DNA of 64,000 bases from NCBI GenBank assembly GCA_027486795.1, contig JAIXOI010000028.1, forward strand, positions 1 to 64,000, in the 5' to 3' direction. The notes under the pieces were generated by a model. That model had not been told where the DNA came from and did no database searches. It saw only the letters and a list, made by a program, of their open reading frames with translations. The DNA comes from Sphingobacteriales bacterium (lineage in GTDB: Bacteria; Bacteroidota; Bacteroidia; Chitinophagales; CAIOSU01). A program made the translations under genes and the position numbers. Positions within the stretch are counted from its first letter, which is position 1. Every line of letters starts with the position of its first letter. Positions 1 through 6,732 of this stretch are shown one piece after another.

Positions 1-383
1 ACGGCCGCACCTATCTTTACAAATGCGTACACCAAGCATGGTACACCAAACAAAAATCCCGATCACCTAAGGCAATCGGGACTCTATTTAATCCGTCAAC
101 TTATTCTAGGACGTTACAGGATAATCACTACGTATATATTTTGCAAAGCGATGTAGATGGGACCTTTTATAAAGGTTACACTACTGATTATTTGCGACGA
201 TTGGAGCACCATAATCTTGGTCTTAGTAGGTATACTTCAAATAAGTTGCCGTGGCAGCTTGTATATGTAGAGGTTGCCGAGAATAAAAGGGAGGCCTTGA
301 TTCGCGAAAAGAAATTGAAACGGTGCAACAGCGAATACCTCAGGTGGTTAATTGACCAACCTTCCAACTTGCTAAAAGGTTAG
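1..383 (+). CDS. GIY-YIG nuclease-like protein, frame open to the left edge (partial or fused)
   Basis: From position 3 to the stop at 381-383 one reading frame is open. The GIY-YIG domain starts at about position 129, with YVYIL as the GIY half, YKGYT as the YIG half, the arginine in LRRLEHH and the catalytic-type glutamate in ALIREKKLK. Such 80-95 aa proteins are common stand-alone GIY-YIG (UPF0213-type) nucleases of unknown role. They normally start with ATG just before the YVYIL strand. Here no ATG or GTG lies in frame between the edge and that point. The first possible start, TTG at 141, would remove the GIY strand. The preceding frame (GRTYLYKCVHQAWYTK and onward) looks coding and vaguely resembles the N-terminal segment of some DDE transposases. 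The gene is therefore either cut by the edge or a fusion/pseudogene. The domain call is firm; the start is unknown. Confidence 0.7.
   Translation, partial: GRTYLYKCVHQAWYTKQKSRSPKAIGTLFNPSTYSRTLQDNHYVYILQSDVDGTFYKGYTTDYLRRLEHHNLGLSRYTSNKLPWQLVYVEVAENKREALIREKKLKRCNSEYLRWLIDQPSNLLKG
57..81 (-). terminator. Hairpin inside the open frame, terminator-like on the minus strand
   Basis: A perfect 7-bp inverted repeat (TCCCGAT at 57-63, ATCGGGA at 75-81) has five A residues on its left side. Read on the minus strand it is therefore a short hairpin followed by a T run. It lies within the open frame of the GIY-YIG gene, so it may be chance or a relic of an older boundary. Confidence 0.3.
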
Positions 384-399
384 AATACGTGCCTGTCAT

Positions 400-414
400 C
401 TCGCCTCAGGCGAG
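400..414. repeat. CTCGCC-palindrome, copy 1 of 4
   Basis: CTCGCCTCAGGCGAG is a 7+1+7 palindrome. The identical word occurs at 57335-57349, and the variant with TTG in the centre occurs at 57364-57378 and 58501-58515. It is a dispersed short palindrome of unknown role, seen here only between genes. Confidence 0.6.
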
Positions 415-462
415 ACGGGTTCGAACGGCGAAGCCCTCGTGAAACAGTCCCGTCCGGACCGC
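414..462 (+). other. tRNA 3'-end-like sequence with an enlarged T-loop
   Basis: GACGGG (414-419) pairs with CCCGTC (449-454). The first arm is followed by TTCGAA, as in a tRNA T-arm, and the second is followed by CGGACCGC, like the end of an acceptor stem. The loop is about 29 nt instead of 7, as if some 22 nt had been inserted. No D-arm or anticodon arm could be found upstream, so this is not a functional tRNA. It may be a decayed tRNA end or attachment-site scar next to the GIY-YIG gene. Confidence 0.3.
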
Positions 463-497
463 AAAAAGCCTTCCCATTCATTTCGGGAAGGCTTTTT
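463..497. terminator. Strong bidirectional intrinsic terminator
   Basis: A perfect 13-bp inverted repeat (AAAAAGCCTTCCC at 463-475, GGGAAGGCTTTTT at 485-497) has a 9-nt loop. Its own A and T runs make it a terminator on both strands. It ends transcription from the GIY-YIG gene and from the minus-strand gene that stops at 560. Confidence 0.9.
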
Positions 498-559
498 CGT
501 TTTAATGGCTATTGGTGGCCTAAAGCGTTAAAAGTAGTAAAAGCTAATCAATCCTTGTT

Positions 560-2350
560 TTAGCTCAAGCCTTTCCGCTGTTCCTCAGCATCGCTAATGA
601 AAGCCTCAACTATTTGCGAAACTTGACGTGGGTTTATCATGAAATAGAGGTGTTCCCTAAAAGGTTGTTTTTCGCCTAGGTTCGTTACATCCCTTATCTC
701 CGTATAGCCATCATCATAAATGCGCTTAACAAAATTGGCGACTACATCCTTATCGCTTTTTAGTATTAATATGGGAATATTTAGCTGCTGCATATTGTGC
801 AAGCCCTTCTGTTTATCAAAGGCTTTTGACTCTAACAATGCAGAGTAAATCTGGATGACGAATATCTTTGCAGGAATTTTATTCAATGCCTGAATAATTG
901 GTATGCGGTCGAGGTGCGGAAGCGCACCCATGCCACTCATTAGGGTGGTAACCCGGTGGCGCACCTCCTTCCATAATTGCTCCCTAGCTCCTGATTCTGC
1001 TTTTATTAAGCGTTCGGTAAGATTAATAGAACGGTCGCGAACATTATGTTTGGTATCAAAAGGAATGACTTGGCGCATGGCTAAAAATAAGGCTTTCTCA
1101 AGAGGCTGTGAGAGCATTGATACCGATGGAATCAATACATTATCCATAAAGCCCAAAATGGCCCATTTAGTCTCTTCACCAAAAAATGGGTTTGAGCCAA
1201 TTCGCCCACGCAAGTACTTCTTAAAACCTGGGTATTCGTCAATATTCCGGTCCATCATCAAAAAATAAATGTTGGCCATGGAGTGGTCAAACAAATATAC
1301 ATCGTGCCCCAAATCGCCGAAAAACGTAATTACGGCATCAATGTTTCGGGCCACATGTTTAGAGTACTCTTTAGTTGGCAAATCGTTTGGCACCGAGCCA
1401 TAGTGCATAGCTGCGGCCATATATCGCGTGCTTGATATGGCAGTAAGCAACCCATCGAAGGTATTAAGCCCTAAAAAGCCATGCACCATTAATATAACTG
1501 GCACTTTTTTGGCTGCTTGGTCATTAAAGGTTTTAGCCAAATCAACCCTAATAGTCGTTTCTCCGTATGGTGTGTCGCGCTTCACTTCTATTTGTGGCCA
1601 AGTAAGCGCCTTATCGTCAATAAACACGGTCATGCGTTCTTCCACATTATCCATGTAACGCAAAAAACTGGGGCTTTCATTAGACTTACCCCACTGATAA
1701 TACAGCCAAGCTAGCGGGCGACGTTTATCGGCTTTGGTAGCCAAAAAAACCGTGCGACGGGTTTTGAGTAAAAAGCTGGGTGTAACGGTTGCCTCTTCTT
1801 CCTTACCATCCTTAACAAGTACCACAATATCATCCGATTCGAAGGCTGTTGATTTGCGCGAAAGCCCAGCCACCCTGCCAGTGGTATCTGATGCTAAGAA
1901 AGCATAGTCAAGCCCTTGTTTACCTTGCTCTTGTAAGTAGGCTCCTACCGTAGTGTTAAGCTCTTGCGTAAACACCGCCATGTTGTCGCGGTTCATGGTG
2001 CTACCCAAAATCTGTGAGCGATTGATATAGCCTTTCCGGAAAAGGTACTTCAAAAACATACCTGCATCGGTTACGCCTATCAGGTCGCGCTGCCTTTTTA
2101 GAGGCGAGTTTACAAAGGTGTAATAGATTAATTCTGGATGCTGTATTTTGCTGTACCTGTCTATTATATACTGATAGGCGCCTGCTGGCGATATGCCATG
2201 TGATAGGCCAACAAAAAACTGCAAGCCTTTTGCAGTTATTCTATTTGCATGTTCGATAAAATCTTTGCCTACCGCCTCGTCAAATTCTGTTTTCGTTTTA
2301 AAATATCGAGCCTCGGGCGCCTGATATACTTCTAGTTCTTGCTCCACCAT
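560..2350 (-). CDS. NagB-like domain fused to an alpha/beta-hydrolase
   Basis: This 596-aa protein has no signal peptide. Residues about 15-220 follow the glucosamine-6-phosphate isomerase/6-phosphogluconolactonase pattern: VGLSHGISPAGAY at 47-59 matches the family phosphate-binding loop, and ASDTTGRVAGLS at 153-164 matches the 'GxGxDGHxAF' region, with the catalytic Asp/His lost. Residues about 283-590 look like an alpha/beta-hydrolase: oxyanion VHG at 289-291, a nucleophile elbow HSMAN around Ser357 in place of GxSxG, a late SDKD acid and an EH near the C-terminus. The N-half has probably lost isomerase activity and may bind a sugar phosphate; the C-half may still be a serine hydrolase. The gene is monocistronic, with a terminator just downstream. 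The substrate is unknown. Each fold is likely; the fusion itself is seen directly. Confidence 0.6.
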   Translation of the reverse strand: MVEQELEVYQAPEARYFKTKTEFDEAVGKDFIEHANRITAKGLQFFVGLSHGISPAGAYQYIIDRYSKIQHPELIYYTFVNSPLKRQRDLIGVTDAGMFLKYLFRKGYINRSQILGSTMNRDNMAVFTQELNTTVGAYLQEQGKQGLDYAFLASDTTGRVAGLSRKSTAFESDDIVVLVKDGKEEEATVTPSFLLKTRRTVFLATKADKRRPLAWLYYQWGKSNESPSFLRYMDNVEERMTVFIDDKALTWPQIEVKRDTPYGETTIRVDLAKTFNDQAAKKVPVILMVHGFLGLNTFDGLLTAISSTRYMAAAMHYGSVPNDLPTKEYSKHVARNIDAVITFFGDLGHDVYLFDHSMANIYFLMMDRNIDEYPGFKKYLRGRIGSNPFFGEETKWAILGFMDNVLIPSVSMLSQPLEKALFLAMRQVIPFDTKHNVRDRSINLTERLIKAESGAREQLWKEVRHRVTTLMSGMGALPHLDRIPIIQALNKIPAKIFVIQIYSALLESKAFDKQKGLHNMQQLNIPILILKSDKDVVANFVKRIYDDGYTEIRDVTNLGEKQPFREHLYFMINPRQVSQIVEAFISDAEEQRKGLS

Positions 2351-2623
2351 TCTATATTTTGCATTGGATTATGTCACAAATCTAGGTTTTATAAAGCACC
2401 TGTTAAACTAGTTTTCAAAGGTTATTGAAAAAAATGTCATTTAGATGATTCAAGTTTTGCAGAATTCCTGTTTAAAAGACCGCAAAGTATAGGTACTTGA
2501 CCAACATTTTTCGGCATCCTGATTTTAATCATAGTCTGGTAGCAAATAGAGAAATAAATTTGCAAGATTCCTTTAGTGTTCTCTGCAGGGCGCTATTGGA
2601 GGGTACCCTTGAAAAACTGTCAT

Positions 2624-3040
2624 GTGAAAATTATTATTAAAAACAATAAGACGATTGCTGAGTTGCAGGGAGAGTTTAATAAAGCTTTCCCGTACTTGAA
2701 GATTGAGTTTTACAGCGCTCCGTATGAGGCAAAAAAACTCCAACCCCAGTCAAAGCTAATCAGGCATGACCAAACCTTGCAATTTTGCCGCAAGGGTGGT
2801 GCCGAAGGTGCGTTGCAGCTAAAACCCAATGAAAGTGTTGCTATATTTGAAAAAGAACTTTGGGACCAATTCAGTTTATCGGTGCAAGTTTTTCGTAAGT
2901 CAGGAAGTTTATGGATTGAAACCAGTTTGACTGATTCTTGGACCTTGATGCAGCAAAACCTAGAGGGTGAGCAGATGACCAGCGCTATGCTCGATGATGC
3001 GGCAGGTATTGATTTCAGCGACCGCGATCAGGTGGATTAA
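2624..3040 (+). CDS. Conserved hypothetical protein of Bacteroidota, 138 aa
   Basis: The start is placed at GTG 2624 because the fold-like sequence begins there (VKIIIKNNKTIAELQGEFN); the GTG at 2576 would add 16 unrelated residues. A TTGGAGGG stretch lies about 20 nt upstream. The protein is small, soluble and alpha/beta, with the segment LSVQVFRKSGSLWIET near residues 95-110. I recognise it as a conserved Bacteroidota protein of unknown function but cannot name a domain. It ends in a 4-bp convergent overlap with the next minus-strand gene, with no terminator between them. Confidence 0.7.
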   Translation: MKIIIKNNKTIAELQGEFNKAFPYLKIEFYSAPYEAKKLQPQSKLIRHDQTLQFCRKGGAEGALQLKPNESVAIFEKELWDQFSLSVQVFRKSGSLWIETSLTDSWTLMQQNLEGEQMTSAMLDDAAGIDFSDRDQVD

Positions 3041-3846
3041 TAGAGCACCTTTACATTAAAGCCCAAATCAAACCCCTTCAGTTTTTCCCAATTGCCTTGG
3101 CTAGTAGTGCGCGAGTATATGGAACCTAAAAAAGCAGCCGAGAACCACAATGACCGCTCATTGCAGGGTTTTATATATTCAAGGCCTATGGCAAAATCTT
3201 CATCAATAAGCAGTTCGTAGGGCTTCAAATCTACGGTTATTTGCCCGCTGGTAATTTTGGTGGCAATAATCAAATTCTCGCTGAGCAATGATTGGTCGGG
3301 CAGGTCGTTCTTTAGGCTGTAAACGTTTATCCTAAATAGCAGGCTGTCGCAATTGTTGCTGGCAATATTAAAGGTGAATTCTTGCAGGTAAAATGGTCGT
3401 TTGCCCACGTTTATTTTTACACAAATTTCGTTGCCTAAATCGTTTGATGTAAAACCCCCAGTAAAAAAGGGGCTGGTAGTAGTGCTACCCACCACTTTGG
3501 GGCGCAGCTTATCGCTGTTTATTTCTACCTGTTTTATCTGGTTGTTTGCCTTATTCAGCTTTATGGTACTATCGTTTATATGGTCTAGCAAATAATCAAC
3601 AGTCCAGCTTTTGCTGTCGTAGCCAATCATCGAAACTTTAACACTGTCGTTGGCATATTGATATTCTAATGTAATGCGAAATCTACCGGCATCATCGGTA
3701 ACGGTGCCAATGTTCTGGCCCACAATACCTACGTTTACAAAAGGTAATGGTTCGTTGGTGGTAGCATCCACAACTCTGGCTTGATATACCGCCTGCCCCA
3801 TGCATAAATGGCTAACCAACAATAAAACCAATGTAAAGTACTTCAT
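3037..3846 (-). CDS. Secreted CarboxypepD-reg-like domain protein
   Basis: The 269-aa protein has a signal peptide (MKYFTLVLLLVSHLCMGQ). Residues about 20-95 then form a carboxypeptidase D regulatory-like beta sandwich (ARVVDATTNEPLPFVNVG, then GTVTDDAGRFRI), the module that opens TonB-dependent receptors and many Bacteroidota surface proteins. The remaining 170 residues are beta-rich and carry no recognised motif. At 269 aa it is far too short to be a receptor barrel, so it is likely a stand-alone periplasmic or outer-surface protein. The role is unknown. Confidence 0.7.
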   Translation of the reverse strand: MKYFTLVLLLVSHLCMGQAVYQARVVDATTNEPLPFVNVGIVGQNIGTVTDDAGRFRITLEYQYANDSVKVSMIGYDSKSWTVDYLLDHINDSTIKLNKANNQIKQVEINSDKLRPKVVGSTTTSPFFTGGFTSNDLGNEICVKINVGKRPFYLQEFTFNIASNNCDSLLFRINVYSLKNDLPDQSLLSENLIIATKITSGQITVDLKPYELLIDEDFAIGLEYIKPCNERSLWFSAAFLGSIYSRTTSQGNWEKLKGFDLGFNVKVLY

Positions 3847-3942
3847 GCTTAGTGTTGAAAGTTATTATGGCTAAATAACGGAAGTTAAATGATTTTAGTC
3901 TTTGCTGGCTTAGGATAAAAAAGTGCTTAAACTGCTTCTCAG

Positions 3943-4329
3943 TTAACTGGCAACCAATTGTTGGTGCAGTCTTTCGAGCATTTCGGCGGCATTGTCGCAC
4001 ATGCCTGGGTGCACTTTTGATGATTGTACTACCGTGCTTCGGGTTGCGGTTAGCCACCTGAAACGCTCTGCAATGGGTAGCTTGCCAATAGCGCCGCTAT
4101 TAGGGCCACTTTCGCTTATGTTTTTATAAGCGTTCAAGAACGTACATACCTCCGCAATATCTAATTTAGGCGCAAAAGTGCTTAGCCTTTGTTCATCCAC
4201 CTCTATTGTCGATTTCAGAAACTTCTGCTTCGCACAATATAGCACAATGCCCACGTTGATAAACTCTTCGCGCTCTACTTGGGGTACCACGCGGATTACG
4301 GCGTACTCAAACAAGTCTTTCCCTAGCAT
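3943..4329 (-). CDS. DUF3037 family protein
   Basis: This 128-aa protein matches the DUF3037 pattern: an N-terminal strand FEYAVIRVVPQVEREEFINVGIV followed by LYCAKQKFLKSTI and a C-terminal helix. DUF3037 genes are known to sit next to HipA-like kinase genes, as here: its start lies 23 bp inside the end of the kinase gene, implying translational coupling. Biochemical function is unknown; by position it could be a partner or substrate of the kinase. Confidence 0.75.
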   Translation of the reverse strand: MLGKDLFEYAVIRVVPQVEREEFINVGIVLYCAKQKFLKSTIEVDEQRLSTFAPKLDIAEVCTFLNAYKNISESGPNSGAIGKLPIAERFRWLTATRSTVVQSSKVHPGMCDNAAEMLERLHQQLVAS

Positions 4330-5101
4330 CTTGAGCTTCTTTTACAAAAGTGAGGGAATGGGCAACGCGCATTTGCAAAAAGGCAGCATATGCGGCCTTA
4401 TGTTCTTCTGCTGATGCAAATGGTGCATCGGCAGAAAGCCATTCATCGGGCACCAACGATACGATGGCATTTATCCGTTCTGGTGTTAGGATGGCGCTAA
4501 ATGCCTTATTCACACCATCAAGTTCGGTTGCAAACGGCAGCATTACGTGGTCTTTGATATAACTGAACGGGGCCGTGGCTTTCGCTTCCCAGTTATTCCA
4601 CGAATGGTGGAAGTATAGTGCCGCACCGTGGTCAATGAGCCACAGCTCTTTGTTCCACCAAAGCATGTTGGTGTTGCGGCAAGTGCGATCCACGTTTACT
4701 AGTAAACTATCGAGCCACAATATTTGCGAAGCCAACGTGGCATCTAATTGCGTTACGGTGGAGTCGAAGGTAATAGAGCCAGAGAGATAGTGCAGCGCTA
4801 AGTTTAGCCCAACACTTGCTTTTAGCAGGTCTTGTATTTCTTCGTCAGGTTCGGTGCGGCCAAAAGCCTCGTCGAGGGTAGCGAATACTATTTCGGGTAC
4901 TTTAAACCCCAATACCCTGGCTATTTCGCCACCAATAAGCTCTGCTATTAAAGCCTTGCTACCTTGCCCTGCACCCCTAAATTTGAGTGCATACAAAAAG
5001 TTATCATCTGCTTCGGTAATGGCGGGCATTGAGCCACCTTCGCGCAGCGGGGTAACATATCTGGTTACTTGTACCGTCCGTATTTCGGGCCTAAAATCCA
5101 T
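4307..5101 (-). CDS. HipA-like kinase (DUF3037-associated)
   Basis: This 264-aa protein is a compact HipA-like kinase. Lys40 in LYALKFRGAGQG fits the nucleotide-binding lysine. The catalytic loop is NVDRTCRNTNML (Asp138, Asn143) and the metal-binding motif is LIDHGAALYFHH (Asp157). It is shorter than HipA (about 440 aa) and lacks the N-terminal subdomain. No HipB-like DNA-binding gene precedes it; the partner is the overlapping DUF3037 gene. This two-gene arrangement differs from the classical hipBA toxin-antitoxin, so toxicity cannot be assumed. The substrate is unknown. Confidence 0.75.
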   Translation of the reverse strand: MDFRPEIRTVQVTRYVTPLREGGSMPAITEADDNFLYALKFRGAGQGSKALIAELIGGEIARVLGFKVPEIVFATLDEAFGRTEPDEEIQDLLKASVGLNLALHYLSGSITFDSTVTQLDATLASQILWLDSLLVNVDRTCRNTNMLWWNKELWLIDHGAALYFHHSWNNWEAKATAPFSYIKDHVMLPFATELDGVNKAFSAILTPERINAIVSLVPDEWLSADAPFASAEEHKAAYAAFLQMRVAHSLTFVKEAQDARERLV

Positions 5102-5178
5102 ATACGCACCAAAATAATCAGTTTTTACTGACTAAAAGGTAATTGAGAAAAGAAAACTCTTGGAATTAATGGCTATAT

Positions 5179-5661
5179 CTATTGCTTTGGGATGATAGGT
5201 ACCCAAATCTCCTCTTCCGATTCAAGGTCATTGTGTTTGTAATTGCTGCCCATAATGACAAAATGGGGGCGGTCATCGAGTATATAGTTAGATGCCGGTA
5301 GCCAATTAGTAAAAATGAATTGGAATGTTTTTGGGCCATCAATAGCACGCCCTTTATGTATAAAAACAGCATACAAGCCACTTGGGATGGTAATGGCCTC
5401 CATTGATGCAGGAACGCTATCGTGATGGTCAACCTCAACAGCGGCCCATTTCTCAAATTCTGAGCGCGGATTAAAAGCTTTGAAATAGGAAGGCGACATT
5501 ATCTGCACCGAGTACAATTCATTGCTGACGTTATTTAATATTTCAGAACGAAGGGGCATAAAGTTGCTCCAAAGTTCGAATGTTTTATCGGCTAACAAGT
5601 TTGTCCTTATACGTTGGCCAACCAATTTTTTGGAGGGGATGGTTTGTATGGTCGGTTGCAT
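5179..5661 (-). CDS. GyrI-like/AraC effector-binding domain protein
   Basis: This 160-aa protein consists only of the GyrI-like small-molecule-binding fold: an N-terminal strand pair, a central region WAAVEVDHHDSVPASMEAIT and the C-terminal motif with FIFTNWLPASNY, DDRPHFVIMG and the acidic EEEIWVPI strand. No helix-turn-helix is present, so it is a stand-alone binding protein rather than a regulator. It could sequester a ligand or toxin, as SbmC/GyrI proteins do. It is separately transcribed; no terminator is visible on either side. Confidence 0.75.
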   Translation of the reverse strand: MQPTIQTIPSKKLVGQRIRTNLLADKTFELWSNFMPLRSEILNNVSNELYSVQIMSPSYFKAFNPRSEFEKWAAVEVDHHDSVPASMEAITIPSGLYAVFIHKGRAIDGPKTFQFIFTNWLPASNYILDDRPHFVIMGSNYKHNDLESEEEIWVPIIPKQ

Positions 5662-5787
5662 AATGGAGAGATAAAGCTAAATATAGAGAAAAAGGTATAG
5701 TTGACGATTTATAACAATTTCTACGTGTAAAAGTTATAAATGGTTGTGTTAAATTACTATTTTCTCGCAAAAAATAAGTTTTTACAC

Positions 5788-6099
5788 CTAATTGCTACCT
5801 ACTGTTTTGTAGTAATACTCAATTGAGTCGATGCTATCGTCAATCACATTTTTAAGCAGGGTATCTTTTTTTCTTTCGGTTTTTTGCCAATTATATTTAC
5901 TAAGTGCTTCTATTTGCGCATCAATTTCTTTCTTCAGGATGTTATTGTCCACATCTTCAAACTCCATCCAGATGAGCATTTTAGCTTCATTAAGCAGCGT
6001 TTCAACTTGCTCTTTGGTAATATTGCCCACCGCTAGTTCTGTGGCTATAGAAAGCAGGATTTGTTTGGGGGATTGGTTGTGGCGGGAGGGTTTTTGCAT
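5788..6099 (-). CDS. Hypothetical helical protein downstream of the broken toxin
   Basis: The ATG at 6099 gives 103 aa; an upstream TTG at 6102 would add one residue. The protein is highly charged and helical (segments about 15-45 and 50-85), with no signal or membrane segment and no recognised domain. It starts 9 bp after the end of the ParE-type pseudogene, so it belongs to the same transcription unit: antitoxin, toxin, this gene. It could be a third component or an unrelated gene. Confidence 0.55.
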   Translation of the reverse strand: MQKPSRHNQSPKQILLSIATELAVGNITKEQVETLLNEAKMLIWMEFEDVDNNILKKEIDAQIEALSKYNWQKTERKKDTLLKNVIDDSIDSIEYYYKTVGSN

Positions 6100-6108
6100 C
6101 AATTGGAG

Positions 6109-6405
6109 CTATAGGTTCCTTTTAATTTTTTCAGGGTTTTGTCTTGTATCAAACACATCAATTACATAAATGTATGATGGCTCAACCCGGTACATGATTT
6201 TGTAATTGTCTACAATAAGTGATCGCTACTCGTGAATATCAAACTCCTCAGGAACACCAATGTCAGGGAGGATTGAGAGCTTTTTGGTAGCCCTTAAAAG
6301 TTTGTTTTTTAGATTGTTGGCTACCCTAACACTTGCTACTTCTTTGTAATAATCTACTATTTCTCTTAGATAAAACTTCGCTGGCAAGGTCCATATAATT
6401 CTCAT
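6109..6405 (-). pseudogene. ParE/RelE-type toxin, inactivated by frameshift and nonsense mutation
   Basis: ATG 6405 lies 2 bp after the antitoxin stop and opens MRIIWTLPAKFYLREIVDYY, a typical ParE/RelE start. After NNLKNKLLK the frame shifts at the A/T run around 6294-6299 (apparent loss of one base). The other frame then continues with TKKLSILPDIGVPEEFDIHE. A TAG at 6226-6228 stands where the family has Trp or similar. The frame continues RSLIVDNYKIMYRV and ends VIDVFDTRQNPEKIKRNL with a stop at 6109. The whole length is otherwise preserved. The toxin is therefore dead by two independent lesions while its antitoxin is intact, unless one is a sequencing error. Confidence 0.8.
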
Positions 6406-6407
6406 CC

Positions 6408-6647
6408 TTACCAGTTTTCGGCTTCTCTTTCTAAATCTTCTTGCGAAATAACTCGACCTGTTTTTATGGCAGCTTCAGATGCATTTATTCGGTCCTGAAG
6501 TTCTTTATTCGACATAGGTTTTATTTGCTGTTCGTAAGCAGCAATTCGACTAGAACGAAGTAATTGTTCAACTTTCTCCAATATCGAAGCATCATTTAAT
6601 CTTGAAATATCTTCAATCAGGTTTAGTTTGAGGGTCTGTATGTCCAT
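6408..6647 (-). CDS. Antitoxin of the ParE-type locus
   Basis: This 79-aa protein is mostly helical. Residues 1-31 (MDIQTLKLNLIEDISRLND, then a KVEQLLR helix) match the antitoxin at 49672 at 23 of 31 positions; the rest is unrelated. Residues 45-79 (SNKELQDRINASEAAIKTG, then ISQEDLEREAENW) resemble the toxin-binding tail of antitoxins in ParE/RelE pairs. The stop is 2 bp before the toxin ATG. The head probably dimerises or binds the promoter and the tail holds the toxin. It stays intact although the cognate toxin is broken, so it might still neutralise related toxins or simply be decaying. Confidence 0.75.
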   Translation of the reverse strand: MDIQTLKLNLIEDISRLNDASILEKVEQLLRSSRIAAYEQQIKPMSNKELQDRINASEAAIKTGRVISQEDLEREAENW

Positions 6648-6659
6648 AGCTTTAATATT

Positions 6660-6691
6660 AAACTAATTTAACGATAAATAATGAAAAGTGG
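6660..6691 (-). promoter_or_regulatory. Promoter/operator block shared with the second TA locus
   Basis: Read on the minus strand, this stretch contains CACTTTTCATTATTTATCG then TTAAATTAGTTT, about 13 nt before the antitoxin ATG. Positions 49625-49658 upstream of the other antitoxin have the same order (CACTTTCAAAATATTTATCG, then TTAACTTAGATTT). The last part fits a -7 element (TAGTTTAA here, TAGATTTG there). The conserved block is a candidate operator for autoregulation. Confidence 0.55.
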
Positions 6692-6732
6692 TTTCCGCCA
6701 AGGAATAATTATTATCAGATAAATCAATTAAT

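Noticed and set aside
903-1268. 121-codon plus-strand ORF opposite the NagB-hydrolase fusion
   Set aside because: Composition is that of an antisense frame and the opposite strand encodes recognisable domains through the whole stretch.
4307-5101. Classical hipBA toxin-antitoxin
   Set aside because: No HipB-like HTH gene precedes the kinase, and the kinase is much shorter than HipA; the partner is DUF3037.
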